Positions 35,175 through 46,660 of a stretch of DNA of 64,000 nt are shown in pieces. Each line of letters opens with the position of its first letter. Position 1 is the stretch's first letter. The DNA is from Coprinus comatus (taxonomy: Eukaryota > Basidiomycota > Agaricomycetes > Agaricales > Agaricaceae): contig JAWPGT010000002.1 of the NCBI GenBank assembly GCA_034638255.1, forward strand, positions 1,984,001 to 2,048,000, in the 5' to 3' direction. The notes under the pieces were generated by a model. That model was not told the origin of the DNA, made no database searches, and saw nothing but the letters and a program-made list of their open reading frames with translations. Made by a program: the position numbers and the translations under genes.

Positions 35175-36530
35175 TTACCACAATGATAACTGGAAATAGG
35201 AAGCTACGAAAACACCAAAGAGAATTAAAATCGATGCGATAGCGACAAATTGCCTAGGTGTGAATAATATTGGTTCAGCCATTATTTCGCGTTCTGATGC
35301 GAATGGTCTCATTATCAAACGATAAGTAAGATCACTAACGCGATTTGTTATAATTCGATTCTGTCCAACGACAACTGTCCATGAAGGTTCTCCTCTTAAT
35401 GGATTAGGCTTTTGGCTTTGATTTCCTCTAAAATCTGTTTCTGTTTCTTTTCCTTTTCCTTTCCAATTCTTGCCTCCACTACTACCACCGTCACCACCAG
35501 TACCACCATTTCCACCACCGCCGCCGCTTGACTCTGGAGTCTTGAAAATGGAACGACGAGTGAAGTTTGTAGGATTATGAACGATATGAGTGTTGAGATT
35601 ATTTGTTTCTGCCCATTTTTGAAGCATAGGTACTTCTTCACGTGTAGCAGGAATAGCAGCATAAATTGGAGGATGTTCAACGACACGTAAAAGGTCTCTA
35701 GCACGAGTACTTTCATCAATTTGTCTTGGTGGGAATCGATTATTGTATTCTGGTATTGGACTTGCACGCATTGTTGCTCGATCACTTCCTGATCGTAATA
35801 AACGCCAAGGTGATGTTGAAAGAGGAGCCTTTCCACCGCCACCACCACCACCATTGTTGTTATTTTCATCGTCAAAAGGGTCTCCGATGTCAAGAGGATC
35901 TCCGATAGAATTTACTAATTCCGTTGGAGCGTTTTGAATTGTTAGGGGTTCTTGCATTTCTTCGATTGTGGGAGGTTGAGACCATGCGTCACGTCTCTTC
36001 CTGTCCCACATACCAATGGCTGGTAGATTGTCTGCGTCAGGTTCTGGTGGCTGCTCGCGTTGTCGTGAGTTGGAGAGTAAGGATGATAGGGGATACGGGG
36101 TTGGGGTTCGCTTTAATGCCGATAGGAATCCACTAGCAAAGGATCCGGTACCCTTAATCTTGGAGGGACCGGCAACATTCTCTGGTGGAGGTGATCCATC
36201 GTATTCTGTTTCTTCATATGGCTGGGGTGCGGATGTAGTAGCAATATTGGGAGGAAGGTGGACTTGATTTCCTGGAACTCCTGGCAAAGAGTACCGAGGA
36301 CTGAAGTTTCTCGGATTCTGAGAAGAAAGGAAGGGGTCGGCATTTAATTGAGATCCTGATGCGAACGATGATTCGGATTGCTCTGGTGCCTGGACTTGAC
36401 AAATGAGTCTTTTGTCGCGCCCCCTTGGATGACCTTTCATAGGCATATTACATCTCGTACATCTTCGTTGAACCTTATTTGCTACAGTTGAGGGTGTACT
36501 TGATTCACGAGAGACTGAACGCCGTGACAT
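35175..36530 (-). CDS. Putative tail-anchored membrane protein with an N-terminal Cys/His motif
   Basis: A single exon of 451 codons. Residues about 23-44 read RRCTRCNMPMKGHPRGRDKR followed by LIC. This CxxC-x6-H-x8-C pattern resembles the short zinc-binding-like motif often found in fungal proteins of unknown function. The centre is Pro/Ser-rich and disordered with a GGGGGG run. Towards the end lie ordered blocks RARDLLRVVEHPPIYAAIPA and PSWTVVVGQNRIITNRVSD. The last 25 residues (FVAIASILILFGVFVASYFQLSLW) form one hydrophobic helix ending at the C-terminus, as in tail-anchored ER or mitochondrial proteins. I do not recognise the family. Confidence 0.7.
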   Translation of the reverse strand: MSRRSVSRESSTPSTVANKVQRRCTRCNMPMKGHPRGRDKRLICQVQAPEQSESSFASGSQLNADPFLSSQNPRNFSPRYSLPGVPGNQVHLPPNIATTSAPQPYEETEYDGSPPPENVAGPSKIKGTGSFASGFLSALKRTPTPYPLSSLLSNSRQREQPPEPDADNLPAIGMWDRKRRDAWSQPPTIEEMQEPLTIQNAPTELVNSIGDPLDIGDPFDDENNNNGGGGGGGKAPLSTSPWRLLRSGSDRATMRASPIPEYNNRFPPRQIDESTRARDLLRVVEHPPIYAAIPATREEVPMLQKWAETNNLNTHIVHNPTNFTRRSIFKTPESSGGGGGNGGTGGDGGSSGGKNWKGKGKETETDFRGNQSQKPNPLRGEPSWTVVVGQNRIITNRVSDLTYRLIMRPFASEREIMAEPILFTPRQFVAIASILILFGVFVASYFQLSLW

Positions 36531-37485
36531 GCTAGTAATGACGCGAAGATGCGAGTAAGCATTAGACTCGGAGAGTTAAACATATAACAATGAAATAATG
36601 GGACTTACATGCGTGGGATGGAGTAATAGTTGATGACTACCCTTGTTTGACAGGGATTCCTTTCCTAGTCTATAGAAGATCTTGAGCTTTACAGCTTCCA
36701 AGACGCGAAAAGAATCGGGGTGAACCACGAGAAGAAAAGGTGAGATTGGGTTGTACTACTCTTTATGGTGATTCGAGGTTGCCAACAGCGTAAAGTGATT
36801 GTGCTTGTTGTCAAAGCAATGGAACTACGCGCAAGCTCGGTTAATTGAGCATAGGAGAGGGGGTACAAGGTACCTCTTGTATTAATCAACAATACCCTCT
36901 ATATGGCAATTCTTATTTTTAGATGTCTGATTTCGAGGGGGTGGGAATTTCATTTTCTCGGTAAGTACGACCGATCTTTATTAAAACACAAGAGTGTCTT
37001 GGGTTCAAGCGACTCAACACAGGACAAGGTTCAAATACCAGCTTCACCCTTCTTTGCTTTGGGGGATCTTCGACAACATTCTAATTCTGGACATCTTTGG
37101 ACAAAATTAGAAACATGCACTACTCTCTGATCACCACATCATCGGCATTATGGGTTAGACCAAAAACACAAAAGAGTATATCATTGAACTCATCACAGAC
37201 TACCTTGAAGGGGTGAGACGAATAATAACCTATTCTTTCGGCGTAAGTTTCAAAGTCAATTATCATCACTTCTAGATCTTCTACTTTTGTTCAAGGAGAG
37301 CGCAATAACCCATTACTTCCGAACACAATACCAGCGTCATCTATGTAACAAGAAGATGATATAAAAAGCTTTCACTCACGTCCATGTATCTAGGAATCTG
37401 AAACCGGAACCTGGCGCGAGGGTTATGTAACGAAATATATATCACCTAGGGCAGTTAGCTAACAGTTACCTCCTGCCATTCCAGT
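36531..37485. other. Divergent intergenic region
   Basis: About 950 bp between the tail-anchored protein and the arrestin-like gene. Short open frames here look like chance. The words GGTTCAAGC (near 37000) and GGTTCAAATACC (near 37029) resemble tRNA B boxes, but no tRNA cloverleaf can be drawn around them. Confidence 0.45.
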
Positions 37486-39381
37486 ATGTCGGCGCGGCAA
37501 AACAGGCCTCTTCCACCCATCCCCACCTCTTCTCCAACATCTTCAGCGCGATCTGAGGAAGAGGACGGAAATCTATCTCCGCGGCATCAACGATTTTCTT
37601 CTCTTTCGTTTACCTCCATGGCCAATACCATCAACACTACACTTCCAGCATACTCAGATAACATTGAACACTTAGTGTTAGAAGAAGGCTCAGGATCAGG
37701 ATCACTAACCTCGCCCCCTCGATATTCCATCCTATCACCTCCCTCCCCATTTCCTGAGTTTGAAACTTCCCCAACATACCGCAACAGCGAGAGAAGACCG
37801 AGTGCCAGGCGACAACACTTTACAAAGCACAGAGTACACCTGAAGAAGAGTGGGGACTCTAACCCATGGGCAACCCTCGAAATGATTTGTAGAACACCTC
37901 TACCCGATTCTAAAGATTCAGATTTGAGAATGATTGGTGGTGATGCAGTGAAAGGGTGCTTGGAGATTAAACTTGACAATCCAATGAATATTAAGAAGAT
38001 ATATCTCACGGTGCGCCTTGGAATTTATATACTTTAATGCTCCATTCTGAAGAATACCGGCAGATTAAAGGCAAAGTGAGGGCCAAGAGGTCATCCCCTA
38101 ATGACTCTCAACATGAGGCTACTTTCTTGGAATATTTGCATGAACTTTACGACAGGAAAACGAATGGTACTCCTACTTTGTTTGGAAAATGTCCAAGGTC
38201 AAGGAATCGGATATTTGACGGGAAAATGCACGGTAATTATTCTTTTCCATTTGACTTTCCTTTCCCAACAACTACAACTCTCGGACATGGGGCAAACGGG
38301 ATTCCAGTGCTAACGGCCGATCTTCCCCCAACATTTTCGGAGAGAAGTTCGATTATTGCTTTGAATTATGAGTTCTCTTTAATCGTTGAGCACGGAGTGC
38401 TGAGGGCAGATAGCAAGTGGGTTTGATACTGACACATGATTTAAGTACTTGACAGGCTATTTATTGTAGGAATAAATGGGCAGTTACCTACATCCCCAAA
38501 TTGGTGCCGTCACCTGCTTCCGAGAAACGTCAAAACGCGTATGGTATGGGTGCTCGCGTCCCAGTGCCATCCGATGATCCTGATGGGTGGGATGGGCAGA
38601 CTGTTGTTATTGATGGTCTATTTCGAAATAGACCGTCCAAGGTCACTTGCATAGTATGTGTTAGAAGTTTAATCTGTAAAAGGTTCTATGGTACTCATGT
38701 AGTATCATCAGCTCTATCTTGCCAATCCAGTAAGTATTGATAAATTTGTTTCGGTTCATATCGTTTATTATTTAAATGTACAGCTTGTATATACTCGTGG
38801 AACAGTACTTCCCTGCTTTTTGGCCCTTTCAAGTTCTGACGTAGAGCTGCTAGAGCATCTTAGCTCACATAAATTTAATGTCGATCTAGTTCGGTACTCA
38901 AGATTCAACCCACAACCCTCAAATATCCCACGGAAAACTTCGGTAGAAGAAGAAACCATCTCCGGAAAAGCCGTATGGTGGAATACGGTAATAAGTGAAG
39001 TTGGGACACTTACTCTTGAAGGAGAAATACACCTACCAAAACGTCTATCACCATCTTGTGATTTTCGATGGTTTAATATCGAGGTACAGTGTAATCACAA
39101 AATCTTTGGATATCTACCTTTTATTAACCCTCTGGTCTTGTTAGTATCACGTAGAAATGATGTCATTTTATTCCGAAGCGTTCCATGCTCTTGGTGAGAG
39201 GAAGTCTATTGAAGAAGGAAGACCAGTTATTATAAGACCAATAAGAATTGCGACATTCCATCAGTTTGGTCCAATACCCATCCCGTATACCAAGCAAAAT
39301 GTTAATGTAGAGAGAGGTGGGGCTAGAACTAGAGGTACTGGCCTTTTGGAAAGTTCAGGCCCATTGGTAACACTATTTTAA
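37486..39381 (+). CDS. Arrestin-fold protein (alpha-arrestin-like) with N-terminal PY motif
   Basis: Alpha-arrestins link membrane transporters to the Rsp5/Nedd4 ubiquitin ligase. Residues 1-125 are disordered and carry PPRY (77-80), a canonical PPxY motif, and LPAY (53-56), a variant form. The arrestin-like strands begin at NPWATLEMICRTPLP, then IGGDAVKGCLEIKLDNPMNIKKIYLTV. This follows the arrestin N-domain pattern of an opening G-x-V-x-G element. FPFDFPFPTTTT, SIIALNYEFSLIVEHG, ISGKAVWWNTVISEVGTLTLEGEI and FRWFNIEVQ follow as later strands. At least six exons; the exact joins near 38010-38070 and 38660-38785 are uncertain. The fold assignment is by pattern, not by a long conserved block, so it is moderately secure. 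Confidence 0.65.
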
Positions 39382-39810
39382 TTGGCTTTTTGAATCATAA
39401 ATAATTGTGGAATACTTCTGTCAAAATTCTGTACTTGTCAATTCAGGGGTGTTCTAAGCCTGGATAACGGCAGGCTGACGATAACGATTTTTTCCATGCT
39501 CCTGCAACAGCTACAGAAGAACATATTTAACCTCCCGAGGTCAAACCTTAATATCCTACTATGTGGTTATACTCTTAAGATTATGATCGTTGGTAAATAA
39601 GCAGACCGTGGCCAGGCCGTTACAAGGGGTGGAAAACAACTACAGGGAAGATGGCCTTATCTTTCAGCAGGGGTGAACCGGCGGCAGAAATGTGACAAAA
39701 TATATACTGGTAAAAATGTTAGTGGCGGTGCGGTTCATCGATCCAAGAATATTACGTCATTGCTTAAAGTGTTAAAGTCTCATTCCAAACTCCTTCTCAC
39801 AACCACAACA
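39382..39810. other. Intergenic region upstream of the branching enzyme
   Basis: About 430 bp without a supported gene. It presumably contains the glycogen branching enzyme promoter. An in-frame upstream extension exists from 39673 but the protein start at 39811 fits the family. Confidence 0.45.
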
Positions 39811-42301
39811 ATGTCCACTCCTCCACTTGACCCCTCCCGTGTTATCAAAATCGATGGTTATTTAAAACCGCATATTCCTGTCATAATCCAACGCTACAAC
39901 AGTTATAGACGGTGGAAAGATACCTTTGACACTCACGAAGGCGGTATTGAAAAGTTCACGCGTGGATATGAACGATATGGTCTACACGTAGGACCTAAAA
40001 ATGAAGTTAGATACATAGAATGGGCTCCTAATGCTAAGGAGGCTTATTTGATTGGAGACTTCAGTACGCAATCATTTTCCTTTGCTTTTTGAATGATTTG
40101 GTGTTGATAGATGAACAGATGAATGGAATAGGACTTCACATCCTATGACCGTTAACGACTTTGGTGTATGGGGGATCATTGTTCCTCCTTTGCCTTCAGG
40201 TCGTTGTGCTATCCCTCATGATAGCAAAATAAAAGTTTGTCAACTTACCTCATTTGAAATTGAGAAAATGATCTTATTGTAATGCTCCAGATTTCTATGG
40301 TACTTCCAGGTGGTGAACGTATTGAACGCCTGCCAGTATGGATTACACGCGTAACGCAAGATTTGACTGTATCGCCAGCTTATGAAGCGCGATTTTGGAA
40401 CCCACCTAAATCTCAGCGATATACGTTTAAAAATACCCGACCACCTAAACCACATAATATTCGTATATATGAAGCACACGTCGGAATTTCAACCTCGGAA
40501 CCTCGAGTTGGAACATATAAAGAATTTACTAAGAATATCCTTCCAAGGATCAAAGATCTCGGATACAATACCATCCAGCTTATGGCAATCATGGAACATG
40601 CCTACTATGCTTGTGAGTTATTTATTGACAATCCATCGAACGTGCGCTGATAAAACTGGAAAACAGCCTTTGGATACCAGATAACAAGCTTCTTTGCGCC
40701 GAGCTCTCGTTACGGAACACCTGAGGAACTAATGGAGCTTATTGATACCGCGCACGGTCTTGGACTTACTGTGCTATTGGATATCGTACATTCCCATGCG
40801 TCCAAAAACGTTCTTGACGGATTGAACGAATTCGATGGTACTGACCACCTTTATTTCCATGAAGGTGGAAAAGGACGTCATGACCTGTGGGATAGTCGTC
40901 TCTTCAACTATGGCTCCCATGAAGTTCTGAGGTTCCTACTCAGCAATTTGCGCTATTGGATGGACGTCTATAAGTTTGACGGTTTCAGATTTGACGGTGT
41001 CACTAGTATGATCTATATGCATCATGGAATTGGAGCTGGCTTCTCCGGGGGGTATCATGAATATTTCGGTGACAACGCTGATGAAGAAGGTCTTGTTTAC
41101 CTTATGCTTGTAAGACTCATTCTATTTTTATCTCATCTGAGGTGCTGATTTGATATATAGGCCAATGATATGATGCGTACCTTGAATCCAGATGTCGTCA
41201 CGATTGCCGAGGACGTTTCTGGTATGCCTCTGTTGTGCAAATCGGTATTGGAGGGTGGTATTGGTTTTGATTATCGTTTGTCAATGGCGATCCCCGATAC
41301 TTGGATTAAATTGTTGAAGCACAAAACCGATGATCAATGGGATATGGCCAATATCGTTTTCACATTGACTAATAGGCGTCATGGCGAGAAGAGTATTGCT
41401 TATTGTGAAAGTCATGATCAAGCTCTGGTGGGAGATAAGACCATTGCATTTTGGTTAATGGACAAGGAAATGTGTAAGTTCCATATTCTGTTTATACGAC
41501 ACAAGACTAATTGGTTTGTAGACACTAACATGTCAGATTTGACCCCAATGACACCAGTCATTGCTCGTGGTCTTTCTTTACACAAGTTGATCAGACTTAT
41601 CACACATGCACTTGGTGGTGAAGGGTATTTGAACTTTGAAGGTAACGAATTCGGTCATCCTGAGGTTAGCCATCCATCTACTTTCAAATGGAAATCACGA
41701 GTTGATGTTTATTGGCTTTCCTTCGTAGTGGCTTGACTTTCCGAGAGAAGGAAATGGAGATTCATACCAGTATGCTCGTCGTCAATGGAATATCGTTGAC
41801 GACAACTTGTTACGATACAAATACCTCAACAACTTTGATCGGGAAATGAATACCAAAGCAGGAAAGCATGGTTGGCTAGAAGCTCCTCAGGCAAGTCTTA
41901 CTAGTAATACATCAAGTTCATCTAGTTCATCTTCGACACAGGCCTACGTCTCACTAAAACATGAAGGCGACAAAATGATCGTATTTGAACGCGCTGGATT
42001 GCTGTTCATATTCAATTTTCATCCTACGAATAGTTATACGGATTATAGAGTTGGTGTGGAGGAAGCTGGTGTTTATAAGATTGTGTTGAATAGTGATGAA
42101 AAGAGGTTTGGTGGGTTTGATAATGTGAAGAATGATTCAGAGTATTTCACAACTCCGATGGAATGGAATGGGAGGAAGAATTATTTGCAGGTGCGTCTTC
42201 TTTTTCCTCTCTTTTGGCCTCTTTCGTCTTTTGTGGATACTAAAATTATGTGATAGGTGTATATCCCAGCCAGGACTTGTCTTGTGCTGGGCAAGAAATA
42301 A
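39811..42301 (+). CDS. GLC3: 1,4-alpha-glucan (glycogen) branching enzyme, GH13
   Basis: Forms alpha-1,6 branch points in glycogen. The N-terminal CBM48-like part reads [36 protein letters not shown], then (after a short intron) [20 protein letters not shown]. Catalytic core blocks are [66 protein letters not shown] (nucleophile Asp region), [11 protein letters not shown] (acid/base Glu) and [12 protein letters not shown] (transition-state Asp). These are followed by GHPE in [11 protein letters not shown] and the C-terminal all-beta domain ([31 protein letters not shown]). It ends [14 protein letters not shown], stop 42299-42301. A Ser-rich insert, [13 protein letters not shown], near 41900-41940 is a local expansion. 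Several short introns. Confidence 0.93.
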
Positions 42302-42533
42302 ATTTGGTGTCGATAATACCCAAAACACATAGACTATATAGATACTTTTGCCTGCTAACATTCCGAGCTCGACAAAATTGCTTAGCCATTTTACATTTTT
42401 CACTTTGACTATTACGTTCGAGATTACGATAGACAATCTACATAAACTTGCTACTGATTAATAAAAAAAAAGATTTCGATTTCGATTTCCTTCATCCACC
42501 TAAATTCACTTCTTCTACTTCTCTCCTCCTCCC

Positions 42534-43942
<1,409 letters not shown>

Positions 43943-44001
43943 TGATGTTAAGTGGTGTAGATAGTTATCCTTTTCAAAGACTTTATATAACTATCGATAA
44001 A

Positions 44002-44011
44002 CCGGTTTCGG
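44002..44011. promoter_or_regulatory. Possible Leu3-type site upstream of LEU2
   Basis: CCGGTTTCGG, 60 bp before the LEU2 start. It differs from the yeast Leu3 consensus CCGGNNCCGG at one of the eight fixed bases. Leu3 control of LEU2 is established in yeast. Whether it operates here is inference. Confidence 0.3.
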
Positions 44012-44242
44012 TTTGTGGTCGGGAATCTAATATTTATCTCACATCGATATCGCTTTCGATTTGCCGTCGGCCGATTTTTTATTTTTGGAAGGTGATGTAA
44101 TTTGATATGGGGCTTAAGGTTAGGTCTAGACATGTTTTAAGGTTAGGGTTGTTTCAAATTTGTTGTCACATTGATTGATTTGATCTCTAGGTAAATTAAC
44201 TCCTACTCCCACTTGAACACCAAAAAATCGGCAAAAAAAGAA

Positions 44243-45829
44243 ATGACAGATAGGAAATGCAAAAATCTAGTACTTGATGCTGGCCCTCTTCTATCATTAT
44301 CACCACTTCGAGGATTAGCAGAAACGTATTATACTACACCTCAAGTTTTAGCCGAACTTAAGGATAGTAGAGCTAAAGAACATTTTGAAAAGTTGGGATT
44401 GTTGTCAGGTGTTAAAGTTGCTGTTAAGAATCCGGATCCTTTGAGTATTGCTTCTGGTATGTTGCTTATGGGTCATCTCTTTCGCTATTTAAGATTGACG
44501 GTTGGTATGTCATAGTAATTCAATGGTCTAAAAAGACTGGAGATTATTCGGTTCTTTCACATGCTGATATGTGTGTTATTGCATTGACACATCAGTTGAA
44601 TGAGGAATATAAAAAAGAACTGGAGCAAGAGAAGGAGAAAGGAAAAGAAGCCGAGATAAAGGCAAGTAAACTCAAATTCCCGTATTCTATCAGTATATTG
44701 ACTGTAAGTGGGGCAGTAGGAAGCTTCAACATCATCTACAACCGATGAACTAACCGAAAAGGTTGAAAATTTGGAATTGGAATCGTCCCCATCGGTTGAA
44801 GTTGAAGTTGAAGTTGATGTTTCTCCAAAAACTGAAATTGAAACCGACAATCAAACCAAGGAAGAACAACTCGAACCTCTGCAAGTCGAACTCCTGCCAA
44901 CCAAAGACGAAGAACTTGAACCAACACCATCCCAAGCTGAACCCCAACCCCAACCCGAATCCGCACCAACATCTTCAGACGAATCTGATCCTATACCTCT
45001 CTATGACGATCCATCCGATGAAGACGATGGTGAAGGAGAATGGATTACACCCGAAAATGTTGGTATCCATAAATCCCGTGCCTTGGATCTTCTTCCAGAC
45101 GATAATAAAGAAAAGGGAAAAATAAAAGAAGGAATCATCGGTGCAGGATGTATGACTGCTGATTTTGCCATGCAAAATGTGTTATTACAGATGGGTTTGA
45201 ATTTGGTTAGCGTCGATGGAAAGAGAATTCAGAGAGTAAAGAATTATGTTTTGAGATGTCATGCTTGTTTCAAGTGAGTTGTTTTCATTCTTCTTTTTCA
45301 GTGGAATTTATCTGGATTTGTCGCTAGAATTTGTAAAGATCATTCAAAAAAGTTTTGTCCATCTTGTGGCAATCCAACACTTCTTAGGGCTACGGTGACG
45401 ATATCTGCACCTAATGCGGCTAAAGATGCACCAGTTATGCAGGTACATTTGAAACCCAACTTTCAATACAAAATCCGAGGAACGAAATACTCAATCCCAG
45501 CACCAAAACCTGGTTCAGCGAAAAAAGGACCGGGTGAGGGACTGATCTTGCGTGAAGACCAACAAGAGTACTTGCGTGCCAAGAAACGGGCTGATGGAAA
45601 GAAAGAAAGAGAAGAGTCAAGAATGCTTAAAGGAATGCTAACAAGAGGAGTTGAAGGTAACACTGGTGCTGGGATTAGTAGTTGGATGGATCCAGATTGG
45701 ATGCCTGAGATTCTTAGTGTGGGAAGTGGCGGAAAGGGTAGGACTCAACGGAGTGGTGGGATGGATGGAGATATGCCTGTTATTGGATATGGACGAAAGA
45801 ACCCTAACGAGAGAAGACGACGCAAGTAG
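44243..45829 (+). CDS. NOB1: 20S pre-rRNA D-site endonuclease NOB1
   Basis: PIN-domain nuclease that makes the final cut forming the 3' end of 18S rRNA in cytoplasmic pre-40S particles. MTDRKCKNLVLDAGPLLSLSPL gives the PIN start with its first catalytic Asp (LVLDAGP). TPQVLAELKDSRAKEHFEKL carries the conserved Glu, and SKKTGDYSVLSHADMCVIALTHQL carries the later acidic residues. A Glu/Pro-rich linker of about 130 residues follows, then GEWITPENVG and MTADFAMQNVLLQMGLNLVSVDG. The zinc ribbon is VLRCHACF, then CPSCGNPTLLRATVTI. It ends GYGRKNPNERRRRK. The first ATG of the frame is 44243; upstream in-frame codons lack ATG. It ends 42 bp from the convergent ARPC3 stop. Confidence 0.95.
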
Positions 45830-45871
45830 ATTTCTAATTGAGTTGTTTTTTGGATTGTTGTATATGTAGAT

Positions 45872-46567
45872 CTATGAACCCAAACTCCTGTTCATGAAAC
45901 GTCGCTTTTGGAATGACATCCACCATTTGCTAGGCTTGCCTGTTCCATCGGCGTACAATCGTTCGACCATACGCGCTGCAAGCTCCTGCCTTGCTTGTGT
46001 CAGATACCCTCGCAGATATTCTAACAAGGTGATGTCAATATGAACCAGCATATGTAGAAGTGATACATACCAGAATCGGAGCGACCACTGGGAGATGCAT
46101 AATGAGCGTTCAAGGGGAAATTAGCGTCACCAGGGATAGGGAACTGATCGACAGAGAGGGTGTTGAGCAGCTTTCCAGCCTCGATTTGGGATGGAGGAGT
46201 ACGCTGAGAGCCTAGCTTTGCCAGACAGTCTGAGATGTAGAGGATTAGGATGATCAGCGTGCGGTCTGCAGGTCCTTTGATTTCAAAGTTGCGAAACAGA
46301 GAATTGGCACGGAACAGGTCGATGGTCTCGTCAATAATGTCGTATTGCGATGGATCCCCTGTTGCATACGAGTTACTACTATTCCGCTATATCAATAGAA
46401 ATACTGCTACCAATAGGCGCAGGACCGCGTATGCGAGTGCGGAACGGCAGAATGGCCAGGTTTCCTACTTGGCGGACATCTGGGAGTTCGTTGAAGGACG
46501 AATGATATGCCTTTTAAAAGGATTATTGGGCATATTCTGGATATTTGGATGATGTACTCACAGGCAT
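45872..46567 (-). CDS. ARC18: ARP2/3 complex 21 kDa subunit (ARPC3/Arc18)
   Basis: Subunit of the ARP2/3 complex that nucleates branched actin. The first exon is only MP (ATG 46567). It splices to AYHSSFNELPDVRQVGNLAIL, then PFRTRIRGPAP, the family hallmark. After a second intron comes DPSQYDIIDETIDLFRANSLFRNFEIKGPADRTLIILILYISDCL. The last exon gives EYLRGYLTQARQELAARMVERLY, then GKPSKWWMSFQKRRFMNRSLG, as in other ARPC3 proteins. Near-complete match to the usual length of about 175 residues. Convergent with NOB1. Divergent from YVC1 with only 93 bp between the start codons. Confidence 0.93.
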
Positions 46568-46660
46568 TGGTGGTCAAGGGGTGGGTGATTGGCTATGTTT
46601 GTCACATCAATTCAAACTCTTCAATGACGTCTTCTACCTCCTCTCATTGACATCAACCAC

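Noticed and set aside
36985..37050. Two tRNA B-box-like words (GGTTCAAGC, GGTTCAAATACC)
   Set aside because: No matching T-stem, acceptor stem or anticodon arm could be drawn around either word, so no tRNA was called.
40282..40650. Separate small genes within the branching enzyme region
   Set aside because: The several open frames between 39811 and 42301 join through canonical short introns into one GH13 protein.
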